Below, piece by piece: positions 7,938 to 16,000 of a DNA stretch of 16,807 nucleotides; the first letter of the stretch is position 1, and each line of letters starts with the position of its first letter. A program made the translations under genes and the position numbers. The notes beneath the pieces are model-generated. The model made no database searches and had not been told where the DNA came from. It saw only the letters and a list, made by a program, of their open reading frames with translations. This DNA is from Dictyocoela muelleri (taxonomy: Eukaryota; Microsporidia): positions 1 to 16,807 of the forward strand of contig SDVU01000230.1 in assembly GCA_016256075.1 (NCBI GenBank). Reading direction: 5' to 3'.

Positions 7938-8031
7938 AAAAATTATTAATTATTTGTAAAAACTCGAAATTATTTCTAAAAAATATTTTCAAAATTAATT
8001 GCAGATTTTTCACAAATAATTAATAATTTTT
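7938..8031. repeat. second short inverted-repeat pair (24-25-bp arms)
   Basis: AATTATTAATTATTTGTAAAAA on the left is mirrored by TTTTTCACAAATAATTAATAATT on the right, differing by a single inserted C, around a 42-bp spacer. It follows the previous inverted pair closely. No coding sense; a hairpin-forming relic is plausible. Confidence 0.55.
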
Positions 8032-8064
8032 GAAAAACACATCACATCCCATTTTATTATTATA

Positions 8065-8385
8065 GATAACTCTTTTCATATTATAAACAATATTTTTCAT
8101 TTTTATAGATAACTCTTTTAATTTTTATAGATGGCTATTTTATATTTATATAGACAAATATTTTAATAATTATAGACAAATCTTTTCATTAGAGTCGTTT
8201 CATTATTATATTCCCCTCGTTGCATAATTATATTACTCTCGTTCCAATACAGGGTTTTCGAAAGTTATAGACCAAATGTTTTCAAAGTTATAGACCAAAT
8301 ACTTTCAAAGTTATAGACCCATTTATTTCGAAGTTATAGACCTGTTTCTTTCAGACTTATAGACCCATTTTGAAAGTGTTAAAGA
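8065..8385 (+). repeat. minisatellite array, TATAGACCAAATNTTTTCAAAGT unit
   Basis: About twelve units of 22-27 bp. The best-kept ones are at 8255-8385: AGTTATAGACCAAATGTTTT, AGTTATAGACCAAATACTTT, AGTTATAGACCCATTTATTT and AGTTATAGACCTGTTTCTTT. Toward 8065 the units decay to TATAGATAACTCTTTT. A patch at 8185-8245 (CTCGTTGCATAATTATATTA) follows a different register. Confidence 0.85.
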
Positions 8386-8404
8386 TATAATGCAGAAATT
8401 TCAG

Positions 8405-8940
8405 ATCAATTAATTTTTTAACCCTTATATTTGAGATCTAATTTTTTAACCCTTATTTTAACCCTCATTTTTTAACCCCTATTTTTCCATCCCGCATTTT
8501 TCAACCATTATTTTTCAAACATTATTTTTCAAACCCTATTTTCAGCCCTCATTTTTAACACTTATATTTTAACCCCATTTTTACCCCTTATATTTCAACT
8601 CTCATTTTTTTAGCCTTTATATTTTAACCCCATTTTTCAACCCCTCATTTCTCTCCCTATTTTTTTGCTACAATTTTTATCCCTTATTTTTGGCCATTTT
8701 TTTACCATTTATATTTTAGTCCTCATTATACGCTCTCATTTTTTAACCCTTATATTTTAACCCTCATTTTTAGCCACCTTTTTTAACCCTCATATTTTAG
8801 ACCTTATTTTTTAACCCTTATTTTTAACCCTCATTTTTACACCCATATTTTTTAACTCATATTTTTAGACCCAATTTTTAACCTTTATTTTTTATCCCCC
8901 ATTTTTAACCCATTTTTAGCCCCCATCTTTTAGCCCTCGT
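8405..8940 (+). repeat. minisatellite array, TTTTTAACCCTCAT unit
   Basis: More than thirty imperfect units of 12-18 bp with the core AACCCTYATTTTT or AACCCTTATATTTT. The T-run length and the two bases after CCCT vary. It ends at the left end of the MULE at 8944, and the first bases after the MULE (AGCCATTAT at 10602) look like a further unit. The AACCCT core recalls telomeric CCCTAA, but the irregular long unit does not fit a telomere. Confidence 0.85.
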
Positions 8941-8943
8941 TCC

Positions 8944-9035
8944 GGAACAACTCGCCTATAGGCCAGTTGTTTCGGACTCGCCTGTGTAAAAAAATGAACA
9001 ACTCGCCTGTGTAAAAAAATGAACAACTCGCCTGG
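8944..9035 (+). repeat. MULE left terminal inverted repeat with 25-bp iterons
   Basis: Begins with a near-palindrome around CTATAGG, followed by three ACTCGCC sites 25 bp apart. The first two are followed by TGTGTAAAAAAATGAAC, so those units are direct repeats. Iterated sites in a terminal repeat are the expected form of transposase-binding sites; that role is inferred. Confidence 0.8.
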
Positions 9036-9082
9036 AAAATTAATTGTTTGAATTTTTAAAAAAACAGTCAAACACCCTTCAT

Positions 9083-10458
9083 AATGGCAATATTTTATTT
9101 AAAAAGTCAAAGAAATGTCGAAATGATTATTTTGGATAATTATCTTTTAAATTTAGACATGATAGTGCTTGAAAAAAATATACCGCTGCATAGTTCGAAA
9201 ATGTCGATGTCGATTAACTGTCATTTCAAATATGGATTATGAATTTGTTCGAGATCATTCTCATGCTGCAGATAGCACCAAAGGAATAAGATTACAAACA
9301 GCATGGGGGATAAAACAAACAGTCCTGAAAACAAGATTTAAATCCTCAGAAATCATAACACAGATAGTAAATAAATTATCTGATGAAAAAAAAAGAAATT
9401 CAGAATGAACGTAGCCTTAAAATGATCGTTGATAGGACTCTGACGAAAGAAATAAATAAGGATATTGGTCCTGATAAAGACATTCATAAAATTCTCGGAT
9501 TTAATTTAAGAAACGAATTTTTTTTAATATTTGATTCTGGTAATTTTTACTTAGATCGAATTATTATTTTCCAGTCGCCTATAATGAATGAAATAATGAA
9601 AAAAGCATACAATATTTACTATTGATAAGACATTTAGATCTGTACCATCACAAATCTTCAATTAATTACTGTCAATTGATTTATGTACGCAAGAAGTTTC
9701 CTAGTCGCATTTATTCATCAAGTTCAAAAAAAAGAAACATCTTACGAAAATATTTAAAACATTAAAGGAATTAACTGGATTAAATCAAAATATTTGATAA
9801 CTGATTTTGAGAAGGCTTTTCCGAATTCAATTAAGAGTATATTCCTCGAATCACAAACCTATAGATGTTTATTTCATTTTGGACAGTCTTGTTGGAGAAA
9901 AATTCAAGAATTGAGAATGTCTAAACTATACAAAGAAGACTTTCCAACCGAAAATTTATAAGCAAATATTTAAACCTTGCCTTTTTTTAATCATAATGAC
10001 GTTGTTAAAATAATAAAGAATATTGAAGAAGAAATTGATAATTATGATGAAAATTCAAATATTTTGCAATTTAATAAATATTTTAAACAGATGTATATAT
10101 GGAATGATAATGAATACACAGATCCTATATTCAAAATTTCTTTCTGTAATGTTCATGAAAGAATAAAGAAATCGATACAAAGAACAACAAATACTTGTGA
10201 AGGATTTCATAGGTACTTGAATAGTATTGTTACTGTCAATCATCTAAATATAGCCCGGTTCATTAAAATTTGCAAGAGATAGAAGCGGTAACACGATTGA
10301 AATTTATAAAAAGTAAACAAGGTAATCGAATTGATCTTGATTCTTTTGATGCTAACTATGAATTAAGATTGCGAATTATAATTGATAACTATTATAATTA
10401 TGAATTATGTGATTTAATGAATTTATTTCTGAATAACATTAATTGGAATTTTTATTAA
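9083..10458 (+). pseudogene. MULE transposase, FLYWCH finger plus DDE domain, broken frames
   Basis: An N-terminal piece from ATG 9083 (MAIFYLKSQRNVEMIILDNY) leads, after a frameshift in the A-run near 9171, to KIYRCIVRKCRCRLTV and then DHSHAAD. This is a Cys/His FLYWCH-type finger typical of MULE transposases. A second frameshift near 9385-9392 joins the ORF of 9383-9625. The catalytic core follows in other frames: DKTFRSVPSQIFN (first Asp at 9624), LITDFEKAFPNSIKSI (second Asp at 9803), then RCLFHFGQSCWRKIQELR. The third acidic residue is the Glu of RTTNTCEGFHRYLN (10199). A last frameshift near 10275 leads to a C-terminal frame ending at 10458. I count at least five frameshifts and about five internal stops, so the enzyme is dead although all catalytic codons survive. 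Family usual order and length are retained (about 450 residues). Confidence 0.85.
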
Positions 10459-10509
10459 ATTTATTGAATAATTTATTTATTCTTTTATAAAGATACATTT
10501 TTTATTCTA

Positions 10510-10600
10510 GGCGAGTTGTATATTTTTTTTCACAGGCGAGTTGTTCATTTTTTTCTACAGGCGAGTTAATAAACGACTCGCCTATAGGTGAGTTGTTTCC
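10510..10600 (-). repeat. MULE right terminal inverted repeat with 25-bp iterons
   Basis: GGCGAGT at 10510, 10535 and 10560, then the terminal near-palindrome with CCTATAGG at 10581-10588, mirror the left end. TTTTTTCACAGGCGAGTTG and TTTTTTCTACAGGCGAGTT show the same A/T-run-plus-iteron unit. The final TTTCC at 10596-10600 corresponds to GGAA at 8944. Confidence 0.8.
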
Positions 10601-10754
10601 CAGCCATTATATTGATATAGCTGAATTTATTTTTTTTCGTTTATAAAAAGGTTTTTATCAGGAAGTCCTTTAAATTGTCGAAAAATTTCAGTTAACAAAA
10701 ATTATTTAGAAACTCAGACGATTCTCGAAAAAAGCAATTGCGTTTAAGGATTTG

Positions 10755-11090
10755 ATGCAGCAGTCATATTCTTTGAATTCCGGAATTAATAAACTAAAAT
10801 ATTTTTTTACCAGAAATTATTCGGCATTATACCATTATAATAAGCATAATACATTTGGTAAAGAAGATCTGTTATTTGAGGAATATATTACGAAAGCGAA
10901 CAATATTGTCTATTTGGCTTTCAAAATCTTTTATTATGATATTGACCCTGATGTCTTTAAAAAATCATCTGAAGGAAATAGAAGTATTATGTGTATAAAT
11001 ATACGTTACATAGCAAATAAAATGCTCAATAGTGACTTGAAGGCGATTTTTACAGTATCTTTCCAGGATTCCAGGAAGAAAAAACACTGA
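10755..11090 (+). CDS. orphan ORF, about 111 aa, unknown, possibly a fragment
   Basis: An open frame from ATG 10755 encodes a lysine/tyrosine/isoleucine-rich protein of 111 residues ending SRKKKH. The frame is already open from 10710, without an upstream ATG, so this could be the C-terminal remnant of a longer gene. It begins about 150 bp after the MULE. I recognise no domain: it has no Cys/His finger, no DDE pattern and no signal peptide; the centre (residues 40-80) could be helical. It is less A/T-biased than the surrounding spacer, which mildly favours past or present coding. It could be a small host gene, a broken gene, or chance. Confidence 0.35.
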   Translation: MQQSYSLNSGINKLKYFFTRNYSALYHYNKHNTFGKEDLLFEEYITKANNIVYLAFKIFYYDIDPDVFKKSSEGNRSIMCINIRYIANKMLNSDLKAIFTVSFQDSRKKKH

Positions 11091-11574
11091 GGCTTGTTGT
11101 GCAAATTAACAACGACGGTTTTGTAAGTATATGCTCATTCTTTGAACTATAAAACCGGTGATATTTACCTTAGTGATATAATCTTATTATTTATATTATC
11201 TGTATTAATAAATCAAATATTTGAATATTATTTTTAATAGAATCACGAAATTTTAAGTTTTATAGATATTCCTAGAGCTGATTAGCCCAGCTGTAAACAT
11301 AACAGGTGGCTGATTCTGCCATTTTCAGTTTGAACTCTTTGGCGTCAATACAACAAATAAACAATTTCCTAATATAATTTAGCTACCCATTACATATAAT
11401 TATTATTAATTCTAACCGTTTTTAAAATATCAGACAAATATTTTTCTAAGAAGACAATGATATAGAAGAAGATTCCCAAGGTGTGAGGCTGCGAGTGGTG
11501 ACACTTCTATCCAAATCAATATTAAATAATAAAATATTAGCGAATCCTATCCAAATAATACATTATACAGCCTA
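11091..11574. other. AT-rich stretch without a recognisable gene
   Basis: No supported gene. There is a GC-richer patch at 11270-11345 with the small hairpin AGCTG...CAGCT, and another at 11470-11510. TATCCAAAT is repeated at 11508 and 11548. I cannot assign a function to either patch. Confidence 0.5.
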
Positions 11575-11770
11575 TTTTATTATAATTGACACATTGTGGC
11601 AATAATTTTGACACATTATTTCATTAAATTGACACATAATTTTATTATTATTGACTCATCGTTGCATTATTATTGACCTATCATTTCATTATAAAAGACT
11701 AACATGCAATTTTATTGACTTATCATTAAATTATTATTGACTCTGGTTACATCTTATAGACCTTTCATAT
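11575..11770 (+). repeat. minisatellite array, ATTATTGACYYATC unit
   Basis: About eight units of 20-25 bp, for example TTATTATTGACTCATCGTTG, TTATTATTGACCTATCATTT and TAAATTGACACATAATTTTA, ending with a CTTATAGACCTTTC unit. The last unit has the TATAGACC core of the arrays at 676-842 and 8065-8385, which links the ATTGAC and ATAGAC forms within one array. Confidence 0.8.
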
Positions 11771-11777
11771 ATATTAT

Positions 11778-11816
11778 ATTACATGCTGACAACATCTATA
11801 GCTGCCAACCCAGAGT
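11778..11816 (+). repeat. interspersed repeat shared with the window's right end
   Basis: ATATTACATGCTGACAACAT followed by AGCTGCCAACCCAGAG resembles ATATTACATGATGACAATAT followed by TAGCACCAACCTGGAG at 16743-16781. About three quarters of positions match by eye. It lies at the end of the ATTGAC array, which suggests a common repeat downstream of such arrays. Confidence 0.5.
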
Positions 11817-11940
11817 TTTCTCCTACCGTGGTCTTTAAACCTTTTCCTCTTAGTGTTCCTGTAATATCTTACTTTTAAGATACCCAGAAGCCCAACTGTA
11901 TACGCAATTTTCGTTTTACAATGACACGGGAGGATACAGG

Positions 11941-12295
11941 TATTTAAGGCTGACCGGCGTTTCGACCCATAATATTCAAGACCCCTAATTTTTTTAAAAA
12001 TTACAAAAACAACTTTAAATAGAATAAACTAATTAATAAAATCTAAAATTTATAACGTTAAAATGAAATCAAATCTTATTCTTAATTTTCGATAAGGATG
12101 CAATTGTCTTTCAAAATTATATTCTTAGAAAAGTATTATATTCAATAATTTTATCTTTAAATTAAAAATCATCTGAATATTTAAAAATAATACCACTTAT
12201 AAATAGTTTTTTATCTTTTTAAAGTTTTTTTTGTAATATAAAAAAATTAGGAGTCTTGAATATTATGAGACGAAACGCCGGAAAGCCTGTAAATA
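11941..12295. mobile_element. MITE with about 80-bp terminal inverted repeats
   Basis: Left end TATTTAAGGCTGACCGGCG and right-end complement TATTTACAGGCTTTCCGGCG continue as GTTTCGACCCATAATATTC versus GTTTCGTCTCATAATATTC, then CAAGACCCCTAATTTTTTT versus CAAGACTCCTAATTTTTTT. They run on to ACTTTAA, about 80 bp per arm. The internal 180 bp are AT-rich with no ORF. I see no convincing target duplication; the outermost TATTTA/TAAATA may be part of the repeat. Superfamily unknown. Confidence 0.8.
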
Positions 12296-12345
12296 GTAAC
12301 TCTTCATGATTTTTTTTATACTTAATTTGCCTATATGCGTCGATG

Positions 12346-12440
12346 CGCTCATCTTCACACCTAGGAGAGTCTCTTCTGCTTCATTGTAATATTAGACCAA
12401 GTCTTAATCAGTTATACCACACTGAAAAAACTACATATTT
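12346..12440 (-). repeat. dispersed repeat DR1, copy D
   Basis: Plus-strand landmarks are GCTCATCTTCACACCTAGG, AGAGTCTCTTCTGCTTCATT, ACCAAGTCTTAATCAG and TTATACCACACTG. This is the most complete copy and a good reference for the family. A short open frame across it has no domain and is not a gene. A 16-base piece of the same motif, GACTTAATCAGCTATA, recurs at 13162-13177 with one mismatch to the family. Confidence 0.65.
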
Positions 12441-12482
12441 GGTCACGCGCGCTACACATGACAAATGCCAAACACGAGACAT

Positions 12483-12538
12483 TTTATATTTTTTTATATT
12501 TTTTTATATTTTTATATTTTTATATTTTTATATTTTTT
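12483..12538 (+). repeat. (TATATTTTT)n short tandem repeat
   Basis: Six units of 9-11 bp, TATATTTTTT or TATATTTTT, in an uninterrupted run next to DR1 copy D. Length is likely to vary by slippage. Confidence 0.85.
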
Positions 12539-12564
12539 AAATAATTTTCTAATATTTTTTTGGA

Positions 12565-12624
12565 ATCAGGGAACTTGAGCACAAATGCTTCCTAATACAA
12601 ATGTTACCGACCACTCAACTAAAG
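12565..12624 (-). ncRNA. tRNA-like relic (possible Pol III A and B boxes)
   Basis: On the minus strand TAGTTGAGTGG, starting at 12622, fits the tRNA A-box consensus TRGYNNARNGG. About 40 bases on, TGCTCAAGTTCC fits the B-box GGTTCRANNCC at about eight positions. The spacing suits a tRNA body. The D stem (GTT/AAC) can form, but the anticodon and T stems do not pair well, so this is not a functional tRNA. A worn tRNA gene or tRNA-derived SINE head is possible, and chance cannot be ruled out. Confidence 0.3.
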
Positions 12625-12659
12625 TATGATATAACTAAAATAATAAAATATATATATCA

Positions 12660-12992
12660 TAATGAAAATGAACTTGTATAAAATTTTATTATTCAATACC
12701 TTTTTTAATTTCTCTACACAAATCTTAAAATTAAACTTATACACAGTATTTGAAATAATTTTACCATAATAGATTTCTTTCATTTTAATTTCATATTAAT
12801 CGTTTTGAAACTTATGATTATTTCTAGAATCCTTCATTTATAAGAACTTTATCTAAAACATTTAACATCATTTTTTAATTCATAAAAATTTATTTATCAT
12901 TCATAAATAATAAGTACCATTAAAATATTCATTTTTTTTTAATTTTTTTTTAAATTTAAATTATATAATTATATATAATTCGTTTAAAATTA
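12660..12992. other. AT-rich stretch, nothing recognised
   Basis: Very A+T-rich with long A and T runs; no open frame of note on either strand, and no tandem repeat stands out. Confidence 0.6.
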
Positions 12993-13085
12993 TTAGGTTT
13001 TATAGTGGTGTGTTAGGTTATGTTAGGTTATTTAGTTAGATAAGTTATTATGTTATGTTATTAGGTTTGAGTTTAGGACGTTAGG
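12993..13085 (+). repeat. TTAGG-containing 10-bp tandem repeat
   Basis: TGTTAGGTTA occurs twice in tandem (13011-13030) and then decays in 10-bp register to TTTAGTTAGA, TAAGTTATTA, TGTTATGTTA and TTAGGTTTGA. TTAGG appears six times between 12993 and 13085 and twice more at 14641-14650. TTAGG is a telomere repeat in several eukaryotes; whether this is telomere-derived is uncertain. Confidence 0.65.
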
Positions 13086-16000
13086 AGACAAGAAAGTGCA
13101 ACTCCTTCTTTTATATGCTTATTTTAAAAGACATATACGGCAATAGCCTGGAGATTAAGCCGACTTAATCAGCTATAGCTTTTGAATAAATCGAAATGAT
13201 ATTAAACTAGCAAGAGAAAACAGAATGATTTAGATAAGAGTAGTATAATTAATATTATTACAATCATACTTTATTTAACGAATAAAATCTATATAGTTAA
13301 AAATAAAAAAAATATCGTTAATTATAAGAACAATCATAAAGTTCCAAGTTAGGAATTAACACTATCAAATTATTTTCAGTTCATGAAATAAAAATATGAT
13401 ATAAAAATATTAGTATTACATATATATATAATATAATATATATAAAATCAATTAATAGGATTATTACTATAAAATCTACAATAATATTCGAAAAAAAAAC
13501 GATACTTAAGATATTATATTTTATAAAGTATATTATATAAGAGAAAGAAAAAGCTATATCATAAGATTAAATAAGAATACATAATATAGTATATGAAAAT
13601 ATTTATTTAAGAAATTTGTACTTTTATTTTATTAATAGCACTTTATAGAGAAAATAAAAGAAAAAATTTAAAAGTACAAATAATAAATAAAAATTCATTT
13701 ACTTCTTTAGAAAACATGTTTTAAAGAGATATAACTGAGATATAGAAGTTGTAAGGAAGGTAGTTGAATAACATGTACATCTGAATAGAGATTTATGCGT
13801 ATAAATTGTCACAGAAAGACAAATCAGTTTTGTACATAATCTAAGAACTATGAATAAAATTGATTCATTGTGCACAAAGATTAAAACAGGCTCAAATTTG
13901 ATTTCATTTAATTTAAATAATGATCTTATGTCAATTTTTTGATATATATAATTCTACCATATATGGTAAGTATCAATTAAACTTTTTTGTACATCAAAAT
14001 TTTGTGATAAATAAACGGATTTTATTATTAAATATGAACGAAGCTTTTAAATTTTTTTATTCAATTACTAAAAAAAATAAAAACACATAAACTTAGAATA
14101 TTCATAAAATATAAAAGGTATAAAATAAAAATATATGAAAAAATTAAACTAAAAAAAGATATATTTATAATTGACCACAAATATATGAAAAGTAAAATAT
14201 TCCAATCAATTATTATTACATGATTTTTTTTTATCTTTTATGTTAATGTGAACTTGATTACTGTTTTAATAAAATAATTAACTTAATAATATTTGAAAAG
14301 CTAATTAATAAGTATTTATTGGAATATTTACGCCTCTTTTAAATATAAATAGAATATTTTTTTTTAATGTTTTTTTAAATAGATTCAGAGAATTAAAAAA
14401 ATACCTTATGATTAAAATATCTATGCTTGTCGTCGTCTACACGTTTAAGTAAAAACTAACTTTATAAAGAAAAAAAATGACTGCATATATAATTGTTAAA
14501 AAGTGCTAAAATACATTTAAATTTTGTATATAGTATGTATCTAAACTGAAAGTAATAATACAAATAAAATTGCTTTATTAAAAATACATTTCGTTTTATT
14601 TTTCTATAATTATTCAAGATAACAGATATATATATATCTGTTAGGTTAGGTAATTTAAATATTATAGTAGCACAGACTTATAGACAAATATACACTTAAG
14701 AATTAATTAATTACTTGTTTAACAGACAATAAGAAATATTAAATAAAAAAATAATATTTTTTTTGGACCAAACTTTTTAGTCATATTAATTCCAAATTAA
14801 ACACTATTTTTATTGAATTTATCTGGAAAAAAAAGATTGTTTATACGAGATTTCTTATTAACCTTTTTTTTTCAAAATAGAAATTATATTATTATTATTT
14901 TAATGCATATTTAAATATAAATAGTCTATATTAAACTAAAAATCTTCTTTTAAGTAATTTTTAACGTAAAAATAACTTCGTAAATTAAATTTTTATAGTA
15001 TTGTCATTCTCATTATATAAAATTATAATATGGGTTAAATTAAGTTAGACTTTTTAATAGTATTCGAAATAAAAAAATATCGTTTATTTACTGTCATTCC
15101 TCTATATAGATCGTCTAAAATTAGCAACAATTTACTCTTCTTATTAAATTATATCGAAGAAAAAGTAATAAAACAATACTTGCTTAATCTTTTCTGCTAG
15201 ATGTGTAGATAATAATTGTAAGAAATGACCAATTTGAGTTTTTTTTTCATCAATGAATATCATTTTAAATAAAGTATTTTATACAATTATACTTATATTT
15301 TAGCCCTACCTTGTTCATGCAGATAAAATTTCTCTAACTACATTTTGTTTTATATAACAAAAATTGTGTATTTACGCAAAATCTAACTCAAAAATAAAAT
15401 TTTCTAACCTAAATGATTTATAGAATACTTGCATAGCATATGTTTTTGTAAAAAAAAAATTATTTTTTTTGTACCTTGTAAAAAAATATTATTTAACAAT
15501 TAGAAACAACTGACTGCACTTTTATGTGATTAATAGGGAATCAAGAAGCCTTATAAACTATTATCTACAAAGAGAGCGTGCGTATTATGTATTGTATTCT
15601 ACTCGTGATTTGTTTATAAATAAATAATTAGCCAATTGCGCATCTTATATTATCTTTTCACTTATTCTGTGCGACATATAGAACTTGAGTCAATTGTTCT
15701 TTTTTATATATCACTAGAAATATATGCCGATTCTACTACCTCAAGATGATTGATTTTTTTTATTGTTATGTGTCTGAGTGTTAATAAATGAATAAAAAAT
15801 AACTTTTTCAATTGTATTTTTATTCAATTACCAAAATTTTTATACTTGTACAATTAAAAAAAATGTTTATAAATGAATAAAAACAATAACAGTTTGTTAA
15901 CATTAAACTTTTTAAACAAACATTAATTGTAATTTATGAATTTATTTTTATTGCATCTAAATTTTCTATTTACCTGTTTTACTATTTGCAATTCAAGATT

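Larger units (their letters stand above)
8944..10600 (+). mobile_element. Mutator-like element (MULE) with long terminal inverted repeats
   Basis: A bounded element of about 1.66 kb. Left end GGAACAACTCGCCTATAGG and right-end complement GGAAACAACTCACCTATAGG are inverted repeats, and similarity extends through about 90 bp at each side. The repeats are modular: an outermost imperfect palindrome (8948-8969 and 10574-10595), then ACTCGCC motifs at 8976, 9001 and 9026, mirrored by GGCGAGT at 10560, 10535 and 10510. Spacing is 25 bp on both sides. Between lies a broken FLYWCH/MULE transposase. A possible 9-bp target duplication is AGCCCTCGT (8932-8940) against AGCCATTAT (10602-10610), 6 of 9 matching, so it is weak. 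The element can no longer supply transposase but its ends look well kept. Confidence 0.85.

Noticed and set aside
7015-8385. CRISPR-like array
   Set aside because: The units are direct tandem minisatellites with no unique spacers of constant length, and the context is eukaryotic.
8405-8940. True telomere reading of the AACCCT array
   Set aside because: Units are 12-18 bp, irregular and T-rich between cores, and the array is internal; a canonical telomere has short uniform units.
10055-10243. Minus-strand frame of 62 codons
   Set aside because: Antisense shadow of the MULE transposase.
12343-12540. Plus-strand frame of 65 codons
   Set aside because: It consists of DR1 copy D followed by the TATATTTTT repeat; the Phe/Tyr/Ile tail is just the repeat translated.
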